A DNA stretch of 64,000 nt from contig BCIX01000001.1 of NCBI GenBank assembly GCA_001600095.1, positions 3,249,198 through 3,313,197 on the forward strand. Reading direction: 5' to 3'. Shown here piece by piece: positions 46,997 to 59,776 of the stretch. Position 1 is the first letter of the stretch, and each line of letters opens with the position of its first letter. This DNA comes from Bullera alba (Eukaryota; Basidiomycota; Tremellomycetes; Tremellales; Bulleraceae). The notes under the pieces were generated by a model. The model was not told the origin of the DNA. It made no database searches and was given only the letters and a program-made list of their open reading frames with translations. The position numbers were made by a program, and so were the translations under genes.

Positions 46997-48127
46997 ATGA
47001 CATCGCTCAACCCCTGCTCGACAGACTCGACAAACGGCAAAAAGCAAACGAGGTCGCAACGACAGACGATTCAGCTGTCCGCACACTTCGGCGGCGAGAC
47101 ATTCACCCCGACTAAAGTATTCGAGTGGATCAAAAGCGACCTACAGACCAAAGTCGGAGACCTGACCTTGATTCCAATTAAGGTCGAGGAAGCCCGTAAA
47201 GAGTGCTTTGCTTATCACACTGTCGTTAGTTCCGCAGGTCAAGACGCTAGGGACAGATACTATGGGTCCTCGCGTCTCAACGGCGTCGAGAGTCCCTTTG
47301 AAACCGAGTAGGTCAAATATGTAGGGGATGTCAGGCCAGGCGGACCAGCTAAGGATCGGAAGCCACTAAGCTGACGACCACACGCCAGTCATGCCTTGCA
47401 AAGCTTTTTCGGGCCAGTATTTACTCAACAAAGTGATGATCACCTCAAATTCGCCGAAACGCTGCTCACGGACTGTTTGCTGAGAGACCAGCATGGCGCA
47501 TCGTTGATTGCCGACGCAGAGTGTTTGAGGCTCCTACAGTGAGTTCATCGGTCGACTCGGTCCACCCATCACATAAAGCAATCTATGCTTGCCCACCTAC
47601 ATAGTCCATACATCGAGTCTGGCTGACACGGTTAATTGCGCAGGATCAAAAACCAAATGACCAAGCGCACGGCCGATCGATCGTATCTTGAGTGGAAGCA
47701 CAGTATGACATTCGCAGAGCCCTGCGAGGGGCTGAACCTCGAAGAGGCTGCTGAAAGTAATTCTGCCGTTCCTTCCGGGAATGTCGATGATCCATTGCCG
47801 GACCAACTTCCTGCTGATTGGATGCTCTACGACGACCCCCGGAACGAAGCCGGCGAAGAATCGGGACCCGCTTTTGGATTTACTCTCTTCGACGTAGAGG
47901 ATCCAGTTCCAGCCTATGGTGATCCCGAGACAGAGCAGCAGCTCGAGAACCTGGAGCGTGACCATATTGGTGATCAGGAAACTTACGAATACGGGAAGGG
48001 GTTCTACACTCAGGCTCACAACACGGACAGTGACACAGACAGCGATGATGAAGGATTCGATTTGGGGCCAGAAGTAGAAGGATACGGCGGGAGTGAGCTG
48101 ATGCGCGTAGACAGTAACGGTTGGTGA
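46997..48127 (+). CDS. Uncharacterised acidic protein
   Basis: The ATG at 46997 starts MTSLNPCSTDSTNGKKQTRS. Splicing (GTAGG at about 47308 to CCAG at about 47388, and GTGAGT at about 47538 to GCAG at about 47642) gives DHALQSFFGPVFTQQSDDHL, FAETLLTDCLLRDQHGASLI, then IKNQMTKRTADRSYLEWKHS. The C-terminal half is very acidic (FDVEDPVPAYGDPETEQQLE, DSDTDSDDEGFDLGPEVEG) and ends LMRVDSNGW at TGA 48125-48127. No known domain. It may be part of the same fast-evolving orphan zone as the tandem family but shows no clear sequence match to it. Confidence 0.6.
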
Positions 48128-48672
48128 GATGCTGGTCCTATGAGTGGAATACGCGAGCTAGCTAGCATACTCTAGGTCATGCGAAACTTTGGACCGCAGA
48201 ATCAAACAGATTATGGAAGAGTTGGTGTAGAGACATTGACAGTCCTGAGTAGCACTGTGGAGTGTGGACACTGGACAACGTACTCTACTGGACAGTCGCT
48301 CATGCACAATATTGCACATGTTTGCCACCCAAATGCCAAACATCTCAAACGGAAGGAGCCCCGCGCGGCATGTCATGTTGCGCCGGCAATGCGCCGGTGG
48401 CCGTGGTGGTCCCAACGCTCTCGGGGGTCATGATCTCTTGACAACGCTCCTTTGCACCTCCTCACCCGTCAATTGACCCCCGCGACAATGTTGCTCTTCA
48501 CACAGACATAGCTCACGCGCTGGCACAAGCGGTCCCCCCGATGAACCGATCTGAATTAGCACAGCCAACATGAGCCCAAGCCAGGAGGGAAGAGGGGCTT
48601 ACCAGCCCTTGACCACCGCCGACGGAGTGCACGCTGGAGATGTAGGTGGGTAGCTGAGGGACTGAACCAGTC
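48128..48672. other. Intergenic stretch upstream of the POT transporter
   Basis: No supported gene; contains the POT promoter and 5' UTR. Confidence 0.4.
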
Positions 48673-51043
48673 ATGCAGTCTCTCAAGATGCCTATAGATC
48701 TCGAGCACCATATGTATTCCTCTGAGACAAGTCCGACCTTCTCCCAAGCAAGGACTCTCCGGCGTACCCCGGCTTCCATACCGTGGACGACATACGCCAT
48801 CGCTCTGGTGGAGTTAGGTAAGACTCAGCTCATTTCTCTGGCTCAAGGGACAAGTTTGAGCTGACACTCTCTTCAGCTGAGCGAGCCTCGTTCTATGGCC
48901 TGATCAGCATTGCGCCGTAAGCTTCCCCCTTCTGAGCGAGTGCAGAGCTTGGTAGCTGACCCGACGATGTTAGAAACTTCATTCAACGTCCCCTACCCGA
49001 AGGAGGTCCCGGTACAGGAGCACCACCGCGCGGAAATGAGACAACACCAGGAGCACTAGGCTTGGGTCTCCAGACAGCGACGGCTATGTTCACCTTGTTT
49101 ACGATGTTGGGCTACACTTCCCCCTTGGTGAGCTACGGTATGTTGAGCCCGCCTGAGAGCTCATACACGGACGTGACAGATCGGAGGAGCGTTGGCGGAT
49201 ATGCGATGGGGAAAGTACAAGACCATCATGATCGGAGTGGTTATTACAATCATCGCCCATATTGTGTCGGTATACGGTGAGAAGGGTACCAAAAGGTGGA
49301 AAGCGCTGGACTGACACAAACCAGCGGCACTACCTTCGTTGTTGCAGTCTGGGAAAGCTCTGATACCTTTCGTTACGGCTATGGTGCTTCTCTGCAGCTG
49401 TTCTGGTGAGCTCTTAGTCAGACCGAGTGTCGCTGTGTAGCTGACGTACCTGCCAGGTCTGATAAAAGCGAACGTCGCCCCAGTCATGGCCGAACAGTAT
49501 ACCCCGATAGGCGATTTCACTAGAATCATGCCAGATGGTGAAACAGTGATTGTCGACAGAGAGAGTGAGTGGGGACGCTTCACCCCTCTAGAAGACTAGC
49601 TCAATAGGCCTCTCCAGTGACCATTCAGAGAATCATGTCTGCATATTTTGCTTCTGTCAATGTTGGGGCGTTCTTCGCCATCGCTTCTGCTTTTGCTGAG
49701 AAGGTGAGCAAGACAATCAGACACTAGAGGATTCAGGCTGATGCATGTGCAGTACGTAGGCTTTTGGTTGGCATTCTTGATCCCTGGTATCATCTGCTTG
49801 ATCATGCCCTTCGTCTTGATCATCGCTCGGCCATCGCTGGTACCGTCTCCTCCCCCGTCGTCTTCGGCTTTGGTGGACGCTATGAGGGGTCTCAAGTCAA
49901 GCGGGGATGGTCTGCAGGAGCTCGTCGACATTGAGGATGAAGGCGACGCTGGCATGAGGATCAAAGCTGAAGTCAAGGGGAAGGGGTCCAGTATGATCTG
50001 GTTCTTCTTCTTCTTCGCTGTGTACAATGTCGCCGATGGAGGTATCAACTCTCTCATCACCAATCTGGCGGGATCGATGACCACTCAAGTGAGCATAATT
50101 CACACGTGCTCCGAAGTGCGATGACAATTGATACTGGTCAGGGTGTACCCAACGATTTCATTATCACAGCGTGAGTGCAGAACCATCAGGTGTTTTGGCT
50201 ATCATTGACGATCAGCAGAAACCCTCTCGCCATTGTACTGAGCGTGAGCAAGATTTTCAAGCATACAGTAACCAAGCAGCTGATCCATGGCAGATACCCA
50301 TACTGAACCGCTTCGTCTACCCCTTCATCGAAGGGAGAGGTATCACCTTTGGCCCTGTAAAGCGTGTTGTTACCGGGTTCCTCATAGCGGCAGCGGCGAT
50401 GACATGGTGTGGAGTGCTGCAGTACCGCGTGAGTCAAGTCTTCCATGATGGGATGTCGCTAAGCGGTTGCCTATAGGTATACGCCACGTCGCCTTGCGGG
50501 TGGTCAGCAACCAACTGCACGGAAGGCAGCGGGGTGTCTCCTCTTGTGAGTAGACTTGTTGCAGTCTTCCCGGTACTCAGTGCTGAGACTTTCGAAGAGC
50601 GCATGGCTTGTCCTGCCAACTCCGATTATGCTGGGTATCAGTGAAGCCATAGCAGTATGTCCACGAACGACACGTATCGGTTCTGCGCTGTTACTCACTC
50701 CACTGTTAGGTCGTCAGCGCAATGGAACTCGGGTACATAATGTCTCCTCGTTGGTAGACCCTTTTGACTCGCTGAAGTCATCTACTGACAGAACAATGTA
50801 GCGGGTCTACGATCGATCGTCAACGCCCTATTCCTTTTCACTCAGTCGATAGCGGCGGTCCTGGTTTTATTCCTGATACCGCTGATGCGGGATCCGCTAT
50901 TGCTCCTCGTCTTCGGTATTGTGGTGAGTGATGATTCTCCTTTAAGCGTGGGCAGAGGCTGATGAGATGGGTAGACCATGTCCGTCCTGGCGGCCGCAGC
51001 TGGTGTATGGAGGATGTATGGTCATCTCGATCATGCTATGTGA
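48673..51043 (+). CDS. Proton-dependent oligopeptide transporter (POT/PTR2 family)
   Basis: The start MQSLKMPIDLEHHMYSSETS leads into IPWTTYAIALVELAERASFY with the E-x-x-E-R POT signature. Later exons give GLGLQTATAMFTLFTMLGYT, DTRWGKYKTIMIGVVITIIA, LIKANVAPVMAEQYTPIGD, RIMSAYFASVNVGAFFAIAS, YVGFWLAFLIPGIICLIMPF, KGSSMIWFFFFFAVYNVADG, FVYPFIEGRGITFGPVKRVV, AAAMTWCGVLQYRVYATS, and the last helices LFLFTQSIAAVLVLFLIPLM and VFGIVTMSVLAAAAGVWRMY. About twelve membrane helices are expected and seen. POT proteins take up di- and tripeptides with protons. The large loop with GLKSSGDGLQELVDIEDEGD between helices 6 and 7 is cytosolic and acidic, normal for the fungal branch. An alternative start at 48688 (MPIDLEH) lies 15 bp downstream in frame. 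Confidence 0.9.
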
Positions 51044-51201
51044 CCTAGGAGCCCATCAACGAAGGTTGGCTAGCGTACGCTCTAGATCAAACAAAAACGA
51101 TGCGTATCTCGAGGTTTGGATCTTCACACGAATGCATTGACAACACTTGACTGCACTTCACATTGCTTTTCGCGATCTACAAGTTCAAGCACGCTTCTTT
51201 C

Positions 51202-53357
51202 TCATCTATAGCCGTGTCCCTGAGGCTGAGCCGCCTGCGGCGCATACCCCTGTTCCCGTCCGTAATCCATATTGCCCATCGGTGCTGGATGCGGTATTGG
51301 CTGTGGGATCGGGAAATCCGTTGCTATCCGATCCAAACCCTCCGGAGGGCCAGACAGCGCTGACGACGACGAGTTCTGTCTACGGACCCCGTATTTGGCC
51401 TGATGAAATGGCTGAGCCTGGGGGAATGACTCTGTGGATGCAAAGGCATTATTGTAGCCCCCTCCAAGATCTCGTTCGCCCTGAGGTGGTTGCAGTGGTC
51501 CGTCGACGTGGTATACCGACATGTTATCGCTAGTTTGATACCTGAAGCCATGTCAGTCTAGTTGCAAGATGATAAGGAGTAAGGTCCCCGGGATAGGACT
51601 CAATGCTGAGATGCCCAGGACTCACCTGATATCATATGGATTCTGATACGAAGTGTGCTTTGCCAAGATGGGCGATCGCATCTCCTGCTCTTCGTCGGCT
51701 AAGGGACCTTTGACAGCAGGTGCTTTGAAGGTGGAATGTCGTTTAACTCCAGTGACCGGATCAATGGACACTCCCTTCGCGGCCAGCGCCATCCTACCGA
51801 ATCGTCAACACCGAGCTCACTGAGTTGCAGTCGCGGCGACAGCACTCACCTCTGTTTCCTCCATACGATAAGTCTCGCTTTGTTCATCTTGTAGTAGATG
51901 TAGTAAGCAGCGAGGACGGTGAGCACTAAGTCATTAAATAAGCTCTGGTCAAGTGTAATGGAGCTGTGTACTCACGACCACCGACAATCAAGACGACATA
52001 TGAGATGATCTTGCTTTTTGTGCTCTTCTCCTGTTCTTTAAAGATGACACCGAGGTAGACGATGATCAACTGGCAAAGATGATCATAGTCAGCTCGGTCC
52101 CTGGAGAGAAAGTAAATTCGCTCACCTGTTTCGGCATTGTGAGCAGGGTTGCAATGGTGAAGACCCAGATATTGACACCCGCCGTCGAGAAGACGGCAGT
52201 GGTGAAATGACTGATGAACGAGTCAGCCTATAATTGTGAGGTGGGATTGAGGTGGGATCGAGAATACTCACCCGGGAATCGCAGACAGTCTCGCGATGAA
52301 GATGAAGAAGAAACCGCCATCTCGAACCACATAAGCCATGATAGCGTAGTTGAGATTGTTCCGCTCATATTTCTCCGCTCTAGCTCTGCACCAGTATTTG
52401 AATGCGTAAAAGTTGCCGATTTCGCCCAGCATGGTGCCCGCGGCGACAATACCGAAGCCGATCCACAGACCCCACACAACACCGCACAGTATAGCGACGA
52501 TCTATAAGGTCTGTCAGCAGATGACATTGCTCGCTCGGTGAATACCCACCTCTTGTCCAAACAAAGGGGGGAATGAAAGAATGAACAGCACTGCAATCGG
52601 TATCGTCCATCCTGCGGGGAGACTGGTGGGCTCCCGATCAGCTACTTATCTGTGTGGTCGGTTTTATGGGTACTCACTTTTGCATCCACTTGACCACAGG
52701 CTCAAGCCAGTCGACAATCTACAACAAGTCAGTCTGAACATGTACTCGAGAAGACCCTCACTCACATCATCGTGGTATAAAGTCATCAAGATGACGAGGA
52801 CCGCTAATATTACCAGAGCGACATACCAGTCTACATCCCCGATGTCAGCTTTCTCGACTCCCTAGACCATGACAGCTGTCTTGTCACTCACACCACCATT
52901 CCTTCCGGATCCAGAACCGCCAGCTGACTAGTTCCCTCCAGTTGAACATGCTCTGCTTCAGAAACTCTGCTTCGGCCTCTTCATCCTCTTTCGTCCACCC
53001 AGGAGGATACTCATCATCGACCACCCTGCTCTTCTTCCCTTTCTTTCCCATCTTCCACCTCTTCCACTTTTTATCAGAGATCTCCTCGTGGTGTGATGAG
53101 TCAGACTCCGACCTGAGCCTAGTCATGGGGATGGCCGGGTCTGCAGAGTATAATGGTTGAACGTGGTCGGGCTGTGGCGAGGGTGTGTTCATGTAGCGAT
53201 CATGCTGTTCCGTATTCTGATAGCCATATGCAGAAGGCGGCGGCATCGTCGTCGGATAGGATGGCGCCGGCGATGGGTGCTGTCGGTAGGAGGGTGGATA
53301 AGGGTGTGAGACTGCCAATCGCCCTGAAGACGCTTCTCTCGATTGTCCTTGCGTCAT
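51202..53357 (-). CDS. Tvp38/TMEM64-like membrane protein
   Basis: The start MTQGQSREASSGRLAVSHPY is a Pro/Tyr-rich cytosolic leader with KKWKRWKMGKKGKKSRVVDD. Next come DWYVALVILAVLVILMTLYH, KLPAGWTIPIAVLFILSFPP, LFGQEIVAILCGVVWGLWIG with the conserved G-E-I-G-N-F-Y in GTMLGEIGNFYAFKYW, DGGFFFIFIARLSAIPGHFT, TAGVNIWVFTIATLLTMPKQ and KIISYVVLIVGGLTVLAAYY. This is the SNARE-associated/VTT fold (DedA-like) of Tvp38, a Golgi and late-endosome protein of unclear transport role, possibly linked to lipid scrambling. The C-terminal tail is Gln/Pro-rich (QAQPFHQAKYGVRRQNSSSS) and ends GHGYR at 51202. Eight or more short introns. Confidence 0.9.
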
Positions 53358-53866
53358 GATGCCGCAGTGGAGCGGACACTAGTACTCAAGATGTCAATGT
53401 CTATTGCAGAAGACTGGTATCCGAGAGTCGAGATACCGACCAGCCGATACGTCTTGGCGTCGTCGAGTGTTGTTGTTGTGCAGTTGCGGCGAGGAGATGG
53501 TTTCAAAGGAGTGATGGCAGTTGACGCGAGGCCTTTGATGATAGTCGAGGGGATGATCAGATGTAGAGCGAGTTGGATATGAAGTACCGACACGAGCGTG
53601 TCTATACACCTACCACTCGAAGCGGTGTTCACTGTCTATAGCCGTCTACTAGTCAAACACCAAAGTCATCGCCATTCCTCGTATAATGTCCCTCCCTTCT
53701 CGACGCGTTGAGGCGGTGAAACACGCTCGAGTTTCAGATCGGACGCCGCAAATCACCCAATCGGGTAATTCACACGGGAACCGTTCTGCTGCGGCACATT
53801 TCCACTTCACAGCTTGCAGCTTGCTCTCTCTCTCTCCACTGGACAGATCTATGAGCACGTTGTGCA
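53358..53866. other. Intergenic stretch upstream of the TVP38-like gene
   Basis: No supported gene; should contain the TVP38-like promoter (minus strand) and the 3' UTR of the single-pass membrane protein. Confidence 0.4.
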
Positions 53867-54786
53867 TCACCGCTTCCTGGCTCTGGAACGATCGCTCCTA
53901 TCCCTATACCTATCTTTGGACCTGCTAATCTCTCGGGTCCGGAATCTCTCCCGTTCTCGATCTCTATCTCGGTCTCGGTCTCCTCTACTGCCCTCGGGCT
54001 GTCGCCTGTCATCCCTATCTCTGCCTTTTCGCGAGGTCGAGCCCGCTGCTCGTCTATCCCTCTCCCGGCTAGCCTGCCGATCTCTATCTCTATCACCGTC
54101 CGACCTTCTAGCTCCATTCTCTTTAGGTGGCACTGGCGGTGCTCTATTTCGCTCGTCGAGGCGATCTGACGAATGTACGTTCGTCGATTGACTAGGCAGA
54201 ATCGCTCTTGTTGGTGCTGACGACTGGTTGCGGGGTGCGGGTGCTGACTGGCTTTGACTTGCGGAATTCACACCCGAAGGTGGTTGGGGACGGGTTGGGT
54301 TGTCGATGGGAGCGACATTGCGATAAGGGTTGACTGGCTTCGTGGGCTCTTTTGCCAAATGCCCATGCTGAGCTTTCACAGCCTGCTGTGCGCGCTGTGG
54401 TACATGTGGATCCCGATGTTGAGGTGGTACAGGTGGTCTGGATGACACAGCTGGAGGTGTTGGAGGGCCTTTATGACCCTGCGGTGCGCCTGGTCGAAGT
54501 AGAGCTCTTGGGGGATCGGGTATGCCCCTAATCTGGACTTCTGAGATTTCCTTCCATCGCCCCACAACTGCCATTGCCGCACTCTTGTTCTCCCTCCTAG
54601 CTCGACAGGATGCCCAGCACCAGAACATCAAGCAGATGAGGAAGATGACCACAAAGACGACTCCCCCGCCTATGCAGCTTCTATCAGTCATTGCTCTCCA
54701 CTGCTAGTCTGGCAACCTGACTAGCTGTGACTCTTAGTCTCGAACTCACAGAGGGCGACCGTCTGAGTAGTAGTGAACCGAATCAT
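53867..54786 (-). CDS. Single-pass membrane protein with basic/acidic RD/RE-rich cytosolic tail
   Basis: A two-exon reading from ATG 54786 gives MIRFTTTQTVALC, then after a GTGAGT intron (CTGAT branch, ATAG end) GGVVFVVIFLICLMFWCWAS CRARRENK. This is a short extracellular part, one membrane helix and a basic stop-transfer. The frame can also be read from an ATG at 54689-54691, but then the stretch before the helix lies in the intron. The cytosolic part is Pro/Arg/Gln-rich (PRALLRPGAPQGHKGPPTPP, APPVPPKENGARRSD, an SH3-ligand-like PPVPPK) and ends with about 60 residues of RD/RE/RS dipeptides (DRDRDRERERFRTREISRSK), reminiscent of RS-domain splicing factors but attached to a membrane helix. 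No family recognised. Confidence 0.65.
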
Positions 54787-55365
54787 GACGGATACGACTA
54801 GCTACCTCCAGTGGGTCCGCTCAACGGCCCGCGGACTGGAATTCTGTTGATTTGGTGACACCTGTTACAGACATAGCCTCCAATGTCGAGTCATTGCGAG
54901 GGTTCCCGTTATCGAAGCCAAGAATCGCGGTCTCAGACCAACAACCAAGCAATGTACAACGTAAGTGAGTCTATACCTAGCCAATTGCCCACTCGAGACT
55001 CAAAGCCGTGAAACACTTCACCTCCTCCTTTCTTCTGGAACACTTGACAAGGCAACCCCTTTGACCCCTCATATTGCTCTTTATAGTCTCGCCAAGCTGG
55101 ACAGACCGTTAGCCAGCCTAGACACATGGTGTACGTCGATCCTATGCCTTTACTCGTACCGATGCAAGGTCTGAAAAGTCATTCATACGGTATTTGGCAC
55201 ATGGAGTACCTTTAGTAAGCTCAAGTACAACTGACCAAATCCTCAATTTTTGAATAATCTCAAGCGAGTGGGATTATATAAGCAACCTAGATCGTCTCGT
55301 CCTCCTTCCTCGATACCTAAGACCAAATCCCCCATACTCCAGTCCTCTACACGTCCACCTTTACA
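54787..55365. other. Intergenic stretch upstream of the single-pass membrane gene
   Basis: No supported coding frame. It contains the promoter of the membrane-protein gene and the 3' end of the WDR48 gene. Confidence 0.4.
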
Positions 55366-58300
55366 CTAGGCCAATCCCGAGCCCTGTTTGGGCCTGTAGT
55401 ACAGCTGCATATCCCCGCCAGCACCGTAGTACTGCTTGAGCGTGGCCAGTGTCATCCGAGGGTCCACCACATGATCACCACAAACGAGCTCGAGGGCATC
55501 TTCGGGCGAGAAATCGTCGACGATGGAACCTCGACGTTGGTCGTCGATCGTCGCTGCGCCTCCTCGACCGGACTGTCCGCCGAAAGGATTGTTCGACTGA
55601 TCGTGCCCGGAGGAGAACTTGCGCGCGGCGAGAGCACCGAGCTTCGATTGGGCTAGGGATCCCGTGCGGGCACGTTGACCTAATTCGAGCTTTTCGTATA
55701 TGAACGCCATGATCTTTCTCGCACGCAAGATTCGAGAAGCCGACAGTCGAGTGGTCCTGCAGAAACCCAAATCAGCAAACTTCTCAGCCCTACTCGAAAG
55801 CAGTTTCCGCTCACCCCTCGGGCATCTCCTTCAGGCCGCAGCCGGGCATTGGCTCCAGGATGAAAGTCAATTTCACTGGGTCCTTGACTTTAGTCCTTCC
55901 GGTGAACAGATAGTCCAAAAGCCACATTGGCGAGTTCATCTCCAGTGGCTCCATGTCTGACTCTGTGGATCCAACTTGAGACCTGTACGTCACCACCCAG
56001 GCACCGGCGTCTTTCGACTCTTCGGAAATGAGCAATGATGTGTTGCCGGGATAAGGAATTGGCGGGGCGTCGAGCGTCGAGGGCGGGTGGAATGGGTGAG
56101 AACGGACCATGTCTAAGATTCGCAGTTGTTCGGCGTCTCGTTCCGACATCTTCGGCCCGTTGTCCTGTCGATCAATGTCAGCTCTATCTCTGTATTAACA
56201 TGAACATGAAGCACACAACGTACCTGCTCCTCGACAGCAGTCTCCTTCGATTCGACCACAGTCGACATTGTCTCCGCCTTCTTCTTCTTGCCAAAGCCTT
56301 TGAATTTGCCCATCATACTACTCTCCTTCTCCTTAGCCTCCTTCTCCTTTGCCTTGTCAGCCGCACTGGGGGTTGTTGGCGTCTTGGTCTCGTCGGCTCG
56401 GGATGGGGATGGATCTTTTCTCCTCGTGGAGAAGTAGTCTCCGCGCGAGGTGCCATAGGACGTGCCCAACGTCTCGCCTGGAGTAGTAGGAGCGCCGCCT
56501 GAAACGACAGATCCCGGTGTCTGGGGAACAGAGCTGAGGGTGCCGGGACCAGTCCTGAGTGCCTGGAAGGACTGCCAGGCGGAAGGTCCGTTCGAAGGGG
56601 CCGACTTTGACAGGGATGTGTCGTCTGGCGCAACGGCGGGTCTGCTAGCTGGCGTGGCCAGCCCAGGGATCTCCAATGTCGGTGGCTGGGTGTTGAAGAC
56701 ACCGCTCATTGCTCGCTTTCGATGCGAAGGCGCTGCCTGGCCTCGATCCAGGGGGACTGAGCGGATCTCTGGGCTGCGTGGCAGAGACGCAGTAGTCGAC
56801 AGTGGCGAATCGGCATAATGGGCAGTGATGTCCCGTTCCTCGGCTTTGATCAGGCCTAACATCCCGTCAGCATGTCATTATGGGAGCTGGATGACTGCGA
56901 CTCACCCTTGAACAGATTGGCTAGTGTCCATTTACCGAGATTCACTATATTGGCCAAGCTCATCAGCATGGTCACTTGTAGGCCTCCTTCCTACTAACAC
57001 CTCGTGTCGTCTCTCAAGCCATCTCTACCCGAGATGCCCAGCTCGTCGGCGTAGACTTCGGCATCAAACACTCTGCCTTCCTCCATATGTACGACCAAGC
57101 TTCCGATCCTCGTGTCGACATTGCACCAAGTGATGACCATTGTCTCACCCTCTATCCGCTCTCTAACCATTTCAAGCACTTCCACCGAATGCTTCCTGAC
57201 CTCGGTTCTGGCGTTCCCGCTCAGTCCCTGCTCCAAGTGTAAAGCGGCGCTGACGTCTTCGGAAGAGAATTTGCCGATACAAGTACCCTTGATGATGTTC
57301 CAAACGGCGACTTGGCCCTCGGTATCCACTGTCAAGACGTGTTGACGGTCGTTCAAGATGACGGATCGGATGAGACCCGGTTTGCCCTCGATCACTTCTT
57401 CCGGTTGGGTTCTCAGTGGTACTGCTTCGGCGGCGATCTCCCGGTCTTGGAATTTCTCCCGAGCTCTCTGGGCTGGCGTTTGCTTGAAAGCTGGGACGCC
57501 ATTCGAGATGATGGATTTGTTGTCGTTGACATCACCAGATCGATGGGCGTGGGAAAAGCCGAATGAATACGGTGAATCTGGCAACCCTAGGCTGACTAGT
57601 GAATCGTAAGGAATGCCGTTGAGGCTCGCCGTGGTCGCCGACGAAGTCAAGGGTTGCTCGTCTGCGGGTGCGGAGGAATTGGAAGCCACGGAGGCAGCGA
57701 TGGATACCCCCGACTGGCTAGTCCTGCGAGGTTGGATAAACTTGACCGGAGACAATGTCGCTCCCGATGGGCTGGCAGAGTTGTCGTTTTGGAAACCGCG
57801 CGGGCTCGGCGTAGGCGCAAAGGCGATCGTCCTCGAGTCTCTCGATTCAGTCGGCAGGAGATCGCCCCCATTGACGCCATCATCGATGGACAAGCGTTTG
57901 TTTCGCAGACCGAGCCCTTCCACGGCTGGAGCAGGGTTGAATGGCGAATCTAGACCCAAGCTGTTCTCTGCAGTCCCGTTCGTTCCGGGGATCGGGTAGA
58001 CGATTTCGCCGTGGGATGGTCGTCGGTGGTAGCTAACTCCATCGTCGTCCTCGTCGTGGTTGGACAATCTGTTGATCTTTCGACCGACATCCTTCCACTT
58101 TTTTACCTCGGCGCTACCAGTAGCCGTCCACACAAACTCGTCGTCCATTGCGACAATGCTCCTGATGCCTTCGTCACCCGATTTCGACTCCTCTTCGCCC
58201 TTGCGAGGCGTTCCGTCATTCTCTCGAGCGAGGACAACGCACTCGCCGTCCGAGATGTCGTTTGCCTGCTCCAAGTCGACAACACAGAGCATACCGTCTC

Positions 58301-59776
58301 GAGAGCCAGAGTAGAATCGCTCGAGATTTGGGTGTGTAGAGTGTAAGGACCAGACAGAAGAAGTGTGATGGTTGAATGTGTGGAGACAGCGGTGCGCAGC
58401 GAGCGACCAGAGCCTAACGTGGGAGTCAGCGGCTGTCTCTACATTGGTCCATTAGCAACACACTTGATAGTGGTGTCGGAGCTTCCGGTAAGCAGCTGAG
58501 CGTTGTCAGCGATATAGCCTTATTGCTCGAACGCGACAACATACGTATTTTCCATCTTCGCTGACGATGACGCTTCGGACACAATCCGAGTGACCAATCA
58601 ATTTGCCTATACTCTTGTCGCCTGATCGAGGGTCCCACAGTCGTACTACCCTTTCCGGCGTTCCAGCGGCCAGGACCTTGCCTGCGGGATCGATACCCAG
58701 AGCATAGACCGATCCACGCTCGCCTTCCATTCCGACACCTGCCCAATCGTCCGCCTTGTTGAGATCGATATTGAGCAGAGGCTGGTCTGGGTTCGGCTGA
58801 GAGATGTCCCAGATCGCAACTTGACGGTCCAGCGCTCCTGAGAACAGAAGGCCGGGGTACTTTGCCCAAGCTAGAGATCGGACGTAGTCTCGGTGATGAC
58901 CGACGAGCGAGGGAGACGTGTTGGTAGTCGAATGCGGAGACCAGGCTCTGATTGTTCGATCCGAAGATGCAGTGACTATTGTTTGATTCAGGTTGCAGAG
59001 AAGCATGGCGTTCACCCAGTCGGTGTGAGTCTGTGCCGACTGTCTAAATGTAGTCCGGGAAGGCTGGAAGGAGACAATCAGCTGATGGTATTTGGATGGA
59101 CCCGCAAGCTGCTCACCCTCGAACTGGCAACCGCTTCGTAGTCTACCTCCCATCGATCCTCATATGGCACTTCACCCCTTGCTGGCCTCACCCTCCGGCC
59201 ATCGCCTCGCTGGCCATCAATACCGGCGAATCCGTCAATCTCCTCGTCGCTGCTCCAAATCTCCTCTGCATCGTCGGTTCCATTGGCCGTGCTGTTTTCA
59301 AAGCCCATCTCTCCGTTCATTGCGTTCATCATCTCCTCGTCTTCATCTTCGTCCCACATTTCCGCACCATCGCCAATCTTCTCCCATTTCACCCGTCCCG
59401 TTCCTCTCCCAGGTAGCAACTCGTATCGTCCACCATTCCTACGTCGCTTGTGAGGGACACCTAGCTCCCAGCTCGCAACTAAACCATCTCTCCCTGCAGT
59501 GTAGAGGATCCCGCCTGGACTGGCCGAATCGGCCAGCAAGGTCGACGTGTCGAGAGCAAGGGACGTAACACCTAGACTGTGCCGAGGATGATTGGCGTAT
59601 GATTGACCGTTGGCATTCGTGTGGTTGATGGATGGCGGTGGGATACCCTGTTTCGGCACGATCTGCGGCTGAGTCTGCCCTCGTTTCCGACCTCCCAATG
59701 GAGGCAGCTCTAGCTCTGGGGGAGTGTGATCTGGCGATGGGACAATGAACGAGACCCTGCGATGTATCGTGGCCAT
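55366..59776 (-). CDS. WDR48/UAF1-like cofactor of USP1/USP12-type deubiquitinases
   Basis: The start MATIHRRVSFIVPSPDHTPP precedes an eight-blade WD40 propeller: LGVTSLALDTSTLLADSASP, ILYTAGRDGLVASWELGVP, THTDWVNAMLLCNLNQTIVT, SSDRTIRAWSPHS, GHHRDYVRSLAWAKYPGLLF, SGALDRQVAIWDISQPNPDQ, GSVYALGIDPAGKVLAAGTP, GHSDCVRSVIVSEDGKY and RFYSGSRDGMLCVVDLEQ. A disordered linker follows. The C-terminal DUF3337 region has PGLIRSVILNDRQHVLTVDT, GQVAVWNIIKGTCIGKFSSE, RIGSLVVHMEEGRVFDAEVY, VNLGKWTLANLF and a final LATLKQYYGAGGDMQLYYRP ending TAG 55366-55368. WDR48 activates ubiquitin-specific proteases and acts in DNA-repair and signalling deubiquitination; in fungi it pairs with a USP46/Ubp9-type enzyme (inference). 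Very long gene with many short introns. Confidence 0.92.

Noticed and set aside
54254..54445. Plus-strand short frame over the single-pass membrane gene
   Set aside because: Antisense to a GC-rich repetitive tail; no splice or homology support.
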